Positions 37,211 to 47,100 of a stretch of DNA of 64,000 nt are shown here, piece by piece. The stretch comes from Cellvibrio sp. 79 (GTDB taxonomy: Bacteria; Pseudomonadota; Gammaproteobacteria; Pseudomonadales; Cellvibrionaceae), in assembly GCA_003056245.1 (NCBI GenBank), contig MVDH01000003.1, positions 969,957-1,033,956 on the forward strand. Reading direction: 5' to 3'. The notes beneath the pieces were generated by a model. The model was not told the DNA's origin and searched no databases. It saw only the letters and a program-made list of their open reading frames with translations. The translations under genes and the position numbers were made by a program. Each line of letters opens with the position of its first letter. Position 1 is the stretch's first letter.

Positions 37211-38830
37211 TTACAGCTTGGTAAATCGCAACCAATTAATATTCCAGCCACCTTGCGGTGCGAAAATTCCAACGCTGTAAGTGCCTGCATTAATTGAAAC
37301 GTTGTGCGATATCGTAGTCCAGGTTTGCCAACCACCTGTTGCAGGAATCGCTACCTGACCCAATTGAATTGCACCCGCATTTAGATCCAGTGAGAGCAAT
37401 GCACCACTCACACTCGCCACACGGTATTCCACTTTGTAAGTGCCGGATGTTGGAAAATTAATATTGGCATGAGCCACCCAATCATTCGCATCGATCCAGC
37501 CAACATTTTGCCCGCCCCCAGTATCCGTTGTATTTTCAAGCTGCACACCATTCATTGAGGTATACGCTTCTGCTTGAATCAAACGGGTAAATGCTGCAAC
37601 AGACGAAGAACTGGAAGAAGTAGTTGTGCCACACGCACTGGCACTAATCGGCTCCCAGAAATACGTGCTGACGTTAGGGATATAACCGGGGTTATCGTAT
37701 TCGGCGATGTAATACCCTCCCTGATAAGAAACTTTATTGCCAACATAATACTGCTTGCCACTCACCCAGGCCGGGCAATTATTAGCACTGGATGAACTGC
37801 TGGAATTGTTACCACCAATTTGACTATGAATTGCTGCAAGCAAACTATTGGTGCCAGCCGCATCTTGTGACAATTCCCAAATCATTACACCCGAACCTTC
37901 CTGCAATGCAAGTTGGGTTTTGCTGCGAATAGTCGGGATGCCGTTGTAAGTAATGTAACTGCAACCTGCACAGCGGGTACCAATTACATCACTCTGCGCA
38001 GCGCTTGCACCGAATTGACTGAGAATGCTATTGAAGTCATAAGCGGCGGCATAACCGTTAAATCCATAGCCATAAAAAGGCACACCCAATACCAATTTTT
38101 GTTTGGTAAGGCCGCGTGCTTTCCAGATATTAATATCGGATACCGCCATGGCATATGTGGAATGTTCTACACCGGCCTGCCCCCAACCGGGGCCAACGGC
38201 GTCGTAAGACATAATGTTTACAAAATCGAAATAAGGCAGGGACGATGTCGGCACCATACCACCGACATAAGATGCCGTCGCCGATGTTAATAATTTTCCT
38301 GCCGGCAGACCATTGCGCAATGCCTGGATAAACGGCGTGTAATTTCCTGCATTATCGATGTTGGTCAGCACCACACCTTCGATATCTACGTCCAATCCAT
38401 CCAGATTAAATGTATTCACAAATTGCAATAAATTATTCACCACCGTTGCACGATTGGCAGGCTGCAATAACGTTTGCCAATTTCCGGAACACGCTGGCAA
38501 TACCCCGCCGGCAATTGAAACCAGCACTTTCACACCGGCCTGGTGGGCTTTGTTCACGACATAATGAATATCACTGGCGCTAGCACCTTCCATACAAACC
38601 GGATTGCCGCCACTAACAACTGCACCGCTGGCATTAGGATTTAAAAACGACAAATTTAAATGCGTTAATTTGCTTAAATCCGTGCGATCTATTACCGCCG
38701 GCATATTTTTATAGGAAGGAATATAACCAATTACCTTTGTTTGTGCGCAGGCCATTAGCGAACTGCTTGCCAAAATGCAAAAGGCACTAGTACCAAGTAT
38801 TTTTTTCACAATTTTGCTGGAGAGAGTCAT
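37211..38830 (-). CDS. GH18 chitinase with CBM5/12 and CBM6-like modules
   Basis: A 539-residue secreted chitinase. The signal region ends in SSLMAC-AQ, which may be a lipobox. The GH18 barrel (about 30-340) contains SIAGG, the catalytic DGLDVDIE (Glu near residue 151) and MSYD. A short Ser run leads to a CBM5/12 chitin-binding module (CPAWVSGKQYYVGNKVSYQGGYY, about 355-395), another Ser run, and a C-terminal CBM6-like module (VGWIDANDW, about 415-539). It hydrolyses beta-1,4 linked GlcNAc in chitin with substrate-assisted catalysis. The barrel is at the short end for bacterial GH18 and lacks an obvious chitinase insertion domain, which suggests endo activity. GAGGCAAACGTG precedes ATG 38830; the GTG just before is also in frame. 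Confidence 0.93.
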   Translation of the reverse strand: MTLSSKIVKKILGTSAFCILASSSLMACAQTKVIGYIPSYKNMPAVIDRTDLSKLTHLNLSFLNPNASGAVVSGGNPVCMEGASASDIHYVVNKAHQAGVKVLVSIAGGVLPACSGNWQTLLQPANRATVVNNLLQFVNTFNLDGLDVDIEGVVLTNIDNAGNYTPFIQALRNGLPAGKLLTSATASYVGGMVPTSSLPYFDFVNIMSYDAVGPGWGQAGVEHSTYAMAVSDINIWKARGLTKQKLVLGVPFYGYGFNGYAAAYDFNSILSQFGASAAQSDVIGTRCAGCSYITYNGIPTIRSKTQLALQEGSGVMIWELSQDAAGTNSLLAAIHSQIGGNNSSSSSSANNCPAWVSGKQYYVGNKVSYQGGYYIAEYDNPGYIPNVSTYFWEPISASACGTTTSSSSSSVAAFTRLIQAEAYTSMNGVQLENTTDTGGGQNVGWIDANDWVAHANINFPTSGTYKVEYRVASVSGALLSLDLNAGAIQLGQVAIPATGGWQTWTTISHNVSINAGTYSVGIFAPQGGWNINWLRFTKL

Positions 38831-39062
38831 CACGTTTGCCTCTGTGTATTGTTATTAGCCATTTACCACCTCACAACGGCTGAAAATAACGCTAACACCC
38901 AAGGAAAAACACTGCAATTTATTGCCGAAACTCGTACCAATATTTATCAACGTCCCACTTATCCGGCTTCAAGTGGGAGTCATAGACCATGAATGTACTG
39001 TTTAAATAAAAAAAAAGAAATTTAAACGAACACCTAGTTCGTATCATTTTAAAAAATAAAAA
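38831..39062. other. Region upstream of the GH18 gene
   Basis: No gene is supported. It contains a hairpin TCCCACTT / AAGTGGGA (38953-38978, 8 bp, 10-base loop) about 120 bases before the chitinase start, which could be a transcript end or a leader structure, and an A-run at 39007-39017. Promoter elements could not be placed. Confidence 0.4.
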
Positions 39063-39088
39063 AGCGGGCTTTCCTAACAAAGCCCGCT
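39063..39088 (-). terminator. Terminator after secreted paralogue A
   Basis: Perfect 10-bp stem AGCGGGCTTT / AAAGCCCGCT with a 6-base loop; the minus strand continues with a T-rich run. Confidence 0.85.
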
Positions 39089-39233
39089 AGAAAGAATAAG
39101 ACGTCAAATATAATTTATCTCTAATGAAGAACGATTAAAAACATAGATATTCAACGCCATAAAATTTACCCGAATTGCTGGCAGTTTCTATCGGTAAAAT
39201 TGTATGAATACGAAACGTTCATCCAATTCATTA

Positions 39234-39878
39234 TTACCAGGAAGCTGTCACAATCGTCCAGGCACTACATTGATTATTCGCATTACACGCCCGCACCTTG
39301 CCACTGGTTGGATTGTATCCGTAAGGAATAGTAATACTTGTACCTGTGGTAGAACCGGCAAATGGTAGTGTTCCAACAAATGAATATTCATAACTGGACG
39401 CATCTGGCATGGCAGGCCATACAACCCAATATTGTGGTGCCGGGCAAGCACCGGGCGGAAATGTACCGCAACCATTCACGTTACCGATATGCGCATAAGT
39501 TGGGGCAGCAGGCACCTCTAATGGAAGCGGCGTAACTTTTGTGCGAACTTCAAATGAAGTACATGAAGTGCTACTCAATGTATAAGCGTCTGTGTCTAGC
39601 AAAGCGACGTTGCAACTGTAAAGACTGCCATTACCGTAAAATAGCTGCACTTTTCTGACTACATGACCGCCATTACATGACACAATATCTACACGATAGG
39701 TTTTTGGATATTGAGGTTCACCTGTTGTACCAACTCCCCCACCTTCCCTAAACTCCCAACCGGTACAACCCGCCTTTATATAGCTCTGGCTAACAATCAA
39801 CTCACCCTGTTGTGCAGAAGCAAAACCGGAAAAAAGCCCACTTACTAATAACACACCAGATAATATTTTTTTCAACAT
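39234..39878 (-). CDS. Secreted protein with one FnIII-like domain, paralogue A
   Basis: Family not recognised. The 214-residue product has a signal peptide (ILSGVLLVSGLFSGFASA), an N-terminal cysteine-containing region (SQSYIKAGCTGWEFREGG), and a C-terminal FnIII-like domain ending VRACNANNQCSAW, the same ending as in the FnIII repeats of the 21189-25628 protein. It is a tandem duplicate of the next gene; the signal peptide and first 30 residues are nearly identical. It likely acts outside the cell or in the periplasm. Function unknown. Confidence 0.75.
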   Translation of the reverse strand: MLKKILSGVLLVSGLFSGFASAQQGELIVSQSYIKAGCTGWEFREGGGVGTTGEPQYPKTYRVDIVSCNGGHVVRKVQLFYGNGSLYSCNVALLDTDAYTLSSTSCTSFEVRTKVTPLPLEVPAAPTYAHIGNVNGCGTFPPGACPAPQYWVVWPAMPDASSYEYSFVGTLPFAGSTTGTSITIPYGYNPTSGKVRACNANNQCSAWTIVTASW

Positions 39879-40025
39879 AACTATTTTCCTTTGATTGATA
39901 TAATTCTACTTACAATCACAATCCTCGCTCATAAAATCCTTACCCTTGCGGGCCTATCAGCAATCATCCATGATTATTAAAACCTCCATTATGCAGTTTC
40001 AACTCACATCAATTAGTTAAAAAAA

Positions 40026-40047
40026 GCGGACCAATAAATTGATCCGC
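40026..40047 (-). terminator. Terminator after secreted paralogue B
   Basis: GCGGA / TCCGC with a further five pairs including one G-T wobble on the minus strand; flanked by an A-run on the left, so a T-run on the minus strand. Confidence 0.7.
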
Positions 40048-40079
40048 ATAAATAAGAGGAAAAACAATAAAATTATTTC

Positions 40080-40694
40080 TTATGGTGCTGCAGTTACGTT
40101 AGTCCAGGCACTACATTGGTTAGTGGCATTACACGCTCTCACTTGACCACTGGTGGGGTTGTTACCAAATGGGACAGTAACACTGGTTGCTGTAGTTGAT
40201 CCTGAAAACAATAAGGTACCGCTTAACGAATATTGATAACTGGTTGCCCCAGCAACACTTGGCCAGGCCACCCAATACTCGGGGCAATAACCGCCATGAA
40301 CTGGCCCACAGGGACCAACACGTCCGATGTATGCATACGCAGGTGCGGCAGGCACAACAGCGGCACGAACTTCAAATGAAGTGCAAGAGTTACTATTTAA
40401 GGTGTAGTTAGCCGAGTTAACTAAATCGATACGACAACTGTGAAGAGACCCATTACTGTAAAAAAGCTGGGTCTTCCTGACTACATACCCGCCATTACAT
40501 GACACGATATGAACCTGGTAGGTATGTGGTACTCCCGAAGGTGCACCTGTTGCACCACTTTCTCTTAAATCCCAACCAGAACAACCAGCCTTGATATAAC
40601 TCTGGCTAACAATCAATTCACCTTGTTGAGCAGAGGCAAAGCCAGAAAAAAGTCCACTTACAAATAACATACTTGTTAACATTTTTTTCAACAT
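40080..40694 (-). CDS. Secreted protein with one FnIII-like domain, paralogue B
   Basis: A 204-residue paralogue of the 39234-39878 product, with the same signal peptide type, IKAGCSGWDLRESG region, SCNGGYVVRK and VRACNATNQCSAW ending. The FnIII-like domain reads YWVAWPSVAGATSYQYSLSG. About 100 bases upstream of the two genes are also alike (TCTACTTACAATCACA and CATCCATGAT recur), so promoter and gene were duplicated together. Each copy kept its own terminator. Function unknown. Confidence 0.75.
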   Translation of the reverse strand: MLKKMLTSMLFVSGLFSGFASAQQGELIVSQSYIKAGCSGWDLRESGATGAPSGVPHTYQVHIVSCNGGYVVRKTQLFYSNGSLHSCRIDLVNSANYTLNSNSCTSFEVRAAVVPAAPAYAYIGRVGPCGPVHGGYCPEYWVAWPSVAGATSYQYSLSGTLLFSGSTTATSVTVPFGNNPTSGQVRACNATNQCSAWTNVTAAP

Positions 40695-41070
40695 AGCTAT
40701 TTTCCTTTGGTTGATAAAACTCTACTTACAATCACATCCCTCGTTCATGCAAGTATTAACCCTTACGGGCATAAAAATTCATCCATGATTTTTAAAGCGC
40801 CCATCTGCAATGGGTGGCTTTAAAATCCAACGTGTTAGTTACCAGCGGATACTTGATGAAAAATACCACTCATTATTTGAACAATACGGAAGCCATCACG
40901 GCAGAGCAGATTTCATTTTTATGACGGGTATAATTGTGAAAATTTACATATATGAAAGATTGGCTTACTTATTCTTTTTTTATCAACGATACCGTCTGGT
41001 ACCAGAAAGCCACAAGAAGGGGGAATAATTAGCAACATCCTGATATGTACCTCATTTTCCATAAAAAAAA
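40695..41070. other. Gene-poor region between paralogue B and the halogenase operon terminator
   Basis: About 375 bases. The part next to paralogue B resembles the region upstream of paralogue A. A 72-codon plus-strand frame at 40810-41028 lacks a ribosome site and family features. I see no supported gene. Confidence 0.5.
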
Positions 41071-41089
41071 GCCAGAAACGCGTTCTGGC
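41071..41089 (-). terminator. Terminator of the halogenase operon
   Basis: Perfect 7-bp stem GCCAGAA / TTCTGGC with a 5-base loop; a run of eight A on its left gives a T-run on the minus strand. Confidence 0.8.
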
Positions 41090-41112
41090 AAGTCACGGGA
41101 AGACTATAAATT

Positions 41113-41235
41113 TCATGTTAGTGAAAAAACTGTTTCGCTTAAAAATAAGGCAACTATCAAACCGGCAAACAACACTGTATTCAGAATAAATAAGTAACTC
41201 TGAATCTTTGTTGTATTAATCTGCCAGAAAGACAT
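41113..41235 (-). CDS. 40-residue single-span membrane peptide
   Basis: A short gene read from the minus strand: ATG at 41235 with GAGGAATAAA upstream, stop TGA at 41113-41115. The product begins MSFWQINTTKIQSY and has one hydrophobic helix (about 14-33, with LFILNTVLFAGLIVALFL). It lies 175 bases after the halogenase-like gene and just before a strong terminator, so it is the last gene of that unit or has its own promoter; a pair of TCGAAC motifs sits at 41326 and 41346. Function unknown. The good ribosome site and membrane-helix pattern favour a real gene. Confidence 0.6.
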   Translation of the reverse strand: MSFWQINTTKIQSYLFILNTVLFAGLIVALFLSETVFSLT

Positions 41236-41410
41236 TTTATTCCTCAAACATCAAATCGTTCGTCGGGATAAAATTAACACTGCGGAATATTACTGTGCAA
41301 TGACGTTTTTTGGATTAGATAAAAGTCGAACTTATTAGCGGAACATCGAACTGCTAAAAAGCATACCTGTTTTCAATTTAATTCCTTTTTGCAGAAATGA
41401 CCCAAGTAAA

Positions 41411-42937
41411 TTATTTATTTTTAACAGCAAACTCTTTTAGTTGCGTCAGCCAAGCTCGCTGGGAAATAAGCGAGTCGGCGAATCGACTGGCATTTTCTAT
41501 ATGACCTGAAATAATTTTTTCGGCAATCCTTCCCACTTGTTCATTCACTACCGGGGCTCTCGTAGGGTAATTCATGCCATAAAGCACCCACAGATAATTT
41601 TCTGCATTGAAAAAATCAAAAGTACTGGCAAAATCAGTACGCTGCGGAATGGAAAATTTCCACAATTCCAACCGCTCTTTTAACAGGTCCGATGTCGCAA
41701 TATTGCTGGTCACATCACGCCAGAACTGGGTATCCCGTCTATCCGAGATAACATAATGTAATTGAATGAAATCAAGTATCCTTGCCCATATTATCTGAGC
41801 AATTTCATTACCAGATTTAGCGTAAATAGGAATTTCCTCAGTATTTACCGGAAATTTTTTAGCCACCATGGCCGCACAGAAATCAGTGACAAAAAGCGAC
41901 GTTGCCTCCAGGGGTTCAACAAACCCTTGAGCCAATCCAAGAGCAACACAGTTTTTTTCCCAAAACCTCTCTCGAAAACCTGCTTTCATCGGGATTTTTC
42001 TAACACTCGAACTTTCAAGGTTTTTACCATGGTATTTAGAAAAGACTCCAATTGCCTCGTCATCAGTCATATGTTGCGAAGAATATACAAAGCCTGTGCC
42101 CCGCCGAGTGGTTAACGGAATATCCCAAATCCAACCCGCCCCATGTGCAACAGATTTGGTATAAGGAAAAATTTGCTCATTTTGTTCGGTAGGAACCTGC
42201 AATACCAATGCGCTATCCGTAGGCACCTGGGCGCCTTTATCAACAAAAGGCACAGCTAATATTTCACCAAGTAATAAAGCCGAAAAACCACTGCAATCGA
42301 TATAAAAATCAAATTCCTCATATTTGCCTGATTCATACTGAAGCCCTTTAATACTACCGTCAGCATGCATTGTTACCTGTTCAACTGTTTCAAAAATATG
42401 TTTTATTCCAAATTTCCTTTTAGCATTATTGGCCAATAAAGTAGCGAATTTTGCTGCATCAAAATGGTAGGCGTAATTAACAAAACCTTTATACGCAGGG
42501 CTGTCATTTCGTTTAGGGCATCGATTTTTTTCGGAAATCCAATAGCTTGTAGATAATTTTGAAAAATCGGCTATTGCTTTATTACCTAACCAATAGTGGG
42601 TCGCGTCATAACCACCCGGATAAGGCGAATCAAAGACATGATAATAAAAGTTATTTTCTCTCTGTGTATTTTCAGCCATCCAGTTAGAAAATTTAATGCC
42701 GGTTTTAAACGTAGCGTCACACTGAGTGAGAATATCGCCTTCACTAATACCGAAGCTTTGTAAGCTATCGCGAATGATGGGAATTGTTCCCTCTCCTACA
42801 CCAATAACTGGAATATCTTTTGATTCGATTAACGTGATCTCAATTTCCGGATCTCTGGATAATTCCAACCCCAAATGGTTTGCGCTAATCCACCCGGCAT
42901 TACCACCACCTACAATCGCTATACGTTTTATTTTCAT
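41411..42937 (-). CDS. Tryptophan-halogenase-family flavoprotein
   Basis: A 508-residue FAD-dependent halogenase-like protein. It has the dinucleotide-binding GGGNAGW at 10-16, the second flavin motif WIWDIP at 269-274 (the WxWxIP signature that excludes monooxygenases), and Lys78 in ATFKTG, aligned with the lysine thought to carry the chloramine in PrnA-type enzymes. Homologues are often encoded beside TonB receptors and cupin-like oxygenases in carbohydrate loci of Xanthomonas, Caulobacter and Alteromonas relatives; their substrates are unknown. It ends 20 bases from the cupin-like gene upstream. Whether it halogenates anything is open. Confidence 0.9.
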   Translation of the reverse strand: MKIKRIAIVGGGNAGWISANHLGLELSRDPEIEITLIESKDIPVIGVGEGTIPIIRDSLQSFGISEGDILTQCDATFKTGIKFSNWMAENTQRENNFYYHVFDSPYPGGYDATHYWLGNKAIADFSKLSTSYWISEKNRCPKRNDSPAYKGFVNYAYHFDAAKFATLLANNAKRKFGIKHIFETVEQVTMHADGSIKGLQYESGKYEEFDFYIDCSGFSALLLGEILAVPFVDKGAQVPTDSALVLQVPTEQNEQIFPYTKSVAHGAGWIWDIPLTTRRGTGFVYSSQHMTDDEAIGVFSKYHGKNLESSSVRKIPMKAGFRERFWEKNCVALGLAQGFVEPLEATSLFVTDFCAAMVAKKFPVNTEEIPIYAKSGNEIAQIIWARILDFIQLHYVISDRRDTQFWRDVTSNIATSDLLKERLELWKFSIPQRTDFASTFDFFNAENYLWVLYGMNYPTRAPVVNEQVGRIAEKIISGHIENASRFADSLISQRAWLTQLKEFAVKNK

Positions 42938-42957
42938 GGTAATTTCCGGACTTTCAG

Positions 42958-43974
42958 TTATTGTTTTAATTTTTCAATAAAATAGTCTTTCATTTCTCTT
43001 TCTTCCTGCGGCGATATATCCCCCAATACATGCTGGCAATGCTCCGGGATATAAGAAACCGGATCAACTCCCTCTTTAAACAGGTAGTGGTCGAACATCG
43101 CTTTCCATGCACTGCGCTGTGCTGAACTCAATTTTCGCATTGCCATTATTGCTATGTTTAAACTATCGAGCGGCGTGGGTGTTACTCCATTTTTAGCCGC
43201 AGAACCGTTCCACCAATAATTTATTAATCCATTTACTTTTTCTAATGAATCAACATGGTGCCACCACAACATAGGGATAAAAATGGCATCGCCTGGATAA
43301 AGTTCTGCCGACCATGCATTGTCCAGAGCAATTTTAAACAGTGGATATCGATCAAAATCCGGTTCATGAAGATTGACTAAACTCACCGGCGCACCAGCGG
43401 GAGTGAAATTCAGTGAACCGGGATACAAATTAGCTACCTGCTCCGGTGCAAATAGCGTAAATCGCCTACGTCCTGCTACTACACAGGCGAGGTTATCGGA
43501 ACCATCGTAGTGAGTACTAACGGTAGCTTGATTTCCCAACCATAACCGGGGTTCCACATATGGAAAAAAATCCGAACTATTGTCATTCACCAAACCTGGT
43601 AATACATCACTTAACAATACATTTTGTATTGATATTGCTGGATAAGTTTCTTTATCTACCAGATCCAGCAAACGGCCTAAAAATAAATCCAGCCGTTCTT
43701 CGCCTTTGATATAGTTTAAACCCTCCATGTCATCGGTATAAAAAAAACGCCCTTTTATATCAGGATGCCCCAACAATATGCTGGCTTTTTTTCCTGAATA
43801 AAAACGCAACAAATATGCAACCAATTCCTTAGCAGTTATTTTTGCTGCACTTACCAATGGCCAATGTGCGCAGAAATTGCGAATAACAACAGGTTGCTGT
43901 CGAGGAACTATTTCTTCATAAAACTGAGCTGAAGTGAGATTTTTATATTCAGGAATGTTTTTATAATTTTTCAT
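42958..43974 (-). CDS. Cupin-like (JmjC-type) 2-oxoglutarate/Fe(II) oxygenase
   Basis: A 338-residue cupin-like protein. The iron-binding triad is visible as His155-Tyr-Asp157 (STHYDGSDN) and His239/His240 (PMLWWHHV). VVAGRRRFTLFAP and YPGDAIFIP are the usual flanking strands of JmjC-type hydroxylases, so it probably hydroxylates a protein or small molecule using 2-oxoglutarate and O2. It lies between a TonB receptor and the halogenase-like gene in the same direction; this set recurs in other bacteria as a unit of unknown function. Confidence 0.85.
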   Translation of the reverse strand: MKNYKNIPEYKNLTSAQFYEEIVPRQQPVVIRNFCAHWPLVSAAKITAKELVAYLLRFYSGKKASILLGHPDIKGRFFYTDDMEGLNYIKGEERLDLFLGRLLDLVDKETYPAISIQNVLLSDVLPGLVNDNSSDFFPYVEPRLWLGNQATVSTHYDGSDNLACVVAGRRRFTLFAPEQVANLYPGSLNFTPAGAPVSLVNLHEPDFDRYPLFKIALDNAWSAELYPGDAIFIPMLWWHHVDSLEKVNGLINYWWNGSAAKNGVTPTPLDSLNIAIMAMRKLSSAQRSAWKAMFDHYLFKEGVDPVSYIPEHCQHVLGDISPQEEREMKDYFIEKLKQ

Positions 43975-44137
43975 CTAATCACCTTCCAGCATATGCAACA
44001 GTTATCGCTCAACCAAGCCATGTCACAATAAGTTATTTCAGATAAATAATTCCTTCAACTTTATAAAAATTAAAAAGCGCGCAGTATTGCTACTGCGCGC
44101 TTATTTCACAACTTTAATTAAGCTAAGCTAACCGAGA

Positions 44138-47100
44138 TTAGAAAGTTGCGCGCACGCTCAAAGCATAACGACGGTCGGTCGTGAAGCTCAGAGCATCGGT
44201 TCTATCTCCAGCCTGGTTCAATTGATACTGGGTTTTGGTTTCGGTATTCAACAAGTTGCTACCTTCAATACCCACTTTCCAACTGTCGTTGATGGTGTAA
44301 TACAAGCTTGCATCTACCATTCCTGAAGCTTCAGCAAATGCTGGTACAAACTCTTCAGATTCACGCAAAGTCAGCAAGTATTCAGAACGCCATGTGTATG
44401 CCAGACGGAACGAAACATCTTTGTATTCATACATACCAACGATGTTCAAGTTTTCGTCTGAATAGCCTTGCAATGGCAAGCCAGTAAATACACGGAAGGT
44501 ATTACGGTTGTCAGCGATTGCTGCACCATCTGTTCCACCAAAACCGAAGCTGCCAGGCGCCATTGCATTTGGATCTTCCAATCCGTTTTGATCAATATAG
44601 GTGTAGTTGAATTGCAAACCTAAACCGCTCCATGCGCCAGGTAACATGTCATAGAACTGAGAGTAAGAGAACTCAATACCGCGAATGGTGCCAGAACCAG
44701 TATTCTCCGGACCGTAGGCCGCAACTTTATGGGTATTACCATCGCTCACAAAGGTAAATTCAGACGCTTTATTGCGGATAATGTTATCCAGTTCTTTGTT
44801 GAACAAACCAACTGACAAAGAGCCTGCTTGTGCAAAGTACCATTCAGCCGTCAAATCAACATTCACTGACTCTTCAGGTTCTAAATAAGGATTTCCTTTG
44901 TTAGCAGTTAAGTGAACATTGTTAAGGGCAACAACCGGGTTGTAGGAAGAATCACCAACTTTATCAGACTGGGGTGAGCCTGGGTTCAGCAACTGACGAT
45001 CAAATTCCAGCGTCATATTGGTAGCTCTACCCACCTCGGTCAAACCTGGGTAGAACAAACCTTGAGACAAACCAAAACGAACAACCACATCTTCAGCCAC
45101 ACCAAAGGTCAGGTTTAAACTTGGCAGTATTGTGTCGTAATCAGTACCGTCGATAGTGCTAATTACCGGCTTGCCTGAAGCAAGGTCGTAAACTGCTTTG
45201 TGATCACGTTGCATTACCATCGCGAGGGAAGAATCCGGTAAGCCGCGTACGCTTTCCAATGGTGGAACCAACGCACTGGTTGCTTCCAATTGATAGTTGA
45301 CGTAACGCAAGCCGAGGTTACCTTTAATCGGCACCGGCAAGTCAGCGAAATCAAAGTCACCACGCACATAGAATTCAGCGCGCTTCTCATTTGATTCACC
45401 AATATTGTGTGCAGCAAATGGACCTTCAACACGGTTCGTCATATCTTCATAAGGAACATAGGCACTAGTACAGGTGTCACCGGTAACTACAGCTGTAGCA
45501 GGATTGTGCCAACCTTCTTTACAACCCTGACGAAGCGAATCGGCATAGTTCTTCACTAAATCCATTTTGGGGAATAGGAAGTTATTAACTTCGCCCTGAA
45601 GCACTTTTCCACCGTAATAATCAGAAAAATCAACACGTTCAAAAAGTTGTGGCCTGGTTACTGCAGATGCCGCATTACGCGCTGCCTCTTCCCAAGGCAC
45701 ACCGATTGGAGCCCAACCCTCATAAGCAGTATCACGAGCGATCAGCTCTTTATCCGAGTAGTAAAGACCGCTTTTGATAGCAGTAAAAATACCATCAAAC
45801 TCATAATTGAGATCGAATTTAACACTGTCAGATTTCGCGGTGTTGTGCTCTTCCTGCTCCATACCACTTGCTAAAAACAGGTTTGGAACTGCGGCGGTCC
45901 AATCGTTTGGTTTGTACCATGCAGCAGTCTGGATATTATTGCTCATGTATTCAATTGTCGGACGCGAACCTGTTAAATCCACGCGGTATGGCGATATGGC
46001 TCCCAGGTATTGACCCATTGTGCGACCAGCCATGCTGTAGTTGTGCACGACCTTCTCTGAATCAATGTGTTGGTAATCCAACTCCAACGACAATCGGTCA
46101 GTTGGTTTCAATACCAGGTTTACAGAAGTATCTTCAACCGTGTTCTCGTTGTAGTTCCAACGGCTGCGATACATCATCGGTGTCTCAGCATGATTGCCTT
46201 TCGCAACACCTGAAAGGAGATGTCCATTGGAATCAACTGTCACGTCACTCCAGCTTTGGGATAAGCCCATATACCCTTTAAAACCTTGGGCAGCTTGACC
46301 AATTTGGCGTTCGCGCCATTCCAATGAAGCTTCAGAATTAATATGCTCAACAGTCGCAACAACGGTTTCATCGTTATTGGCCCACTGCAGCGAGGTAGTG
46401 AAACCTGTACGCTCACGATCATTTTCAGCAGTGCTCATATGAATCGCTGCCGGTACATACCAAACAGAGCCAGCAGGTTGGCCAGCAACTGCCGGACCAT
46501 CTACTGCCGAACTTGCTTCAGTTGCAGAATTAATTACCTTAGCGGTAGGGCCAGTACAGCCACTCCAGGTCCAAGCCTTGGGAGTACATGGGCCGTCATA
46601 ATTCACGCCATCGTAATAATTCCATGCAGTTGGATCAGCGTTTACATCACCAGGTTGCTTGCCCGCAACATGACCTCTATCAATCACGGTACCCCACTGA
46701 TCGTAAGTACCTACAAATTTATCACCGCGAGAATGGAAGTTACCCAAACCAATACCATCACCACGTGATTCATACTCTGATTGAGAGCCAGCAAGCAAGA
46801 AGCCAAATTTACCAGCACTGGTCTCCCAGCTATCAGAAAAAAGCGCAGAAAAAGACGGTGTTACTTCTTCACGATAATCGCCATAGTTAGCTTTGGCACT
46901 GAACGCAATCAAACGCTCATCAGAGTCAAACGGCTTACGGGTAATAAGGTTAACCGTACCGGCAATACCACCTGAAATAAGGTCAGATGTCTGATTTTTT
47001 ACAATTTCCACTGCGCCCAATAATTCAGCAGGAAAATCTTCATAGCTCAATCCACCCCCGGGGTTTGCACTGAATGCATCGCGACCATTCACTTCTGAAC

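Noticed and set aside
40810-41028. 72-codon plus-strand frame
   Set aside because: No ribosome site, lies in an AT-rich spacer and has no recognisable domain.
46343-46768. 141-codon plus-strand frame within TonB receptor 3
   Set aside because: Antisense of a strongly supported receptor gene, without family features.
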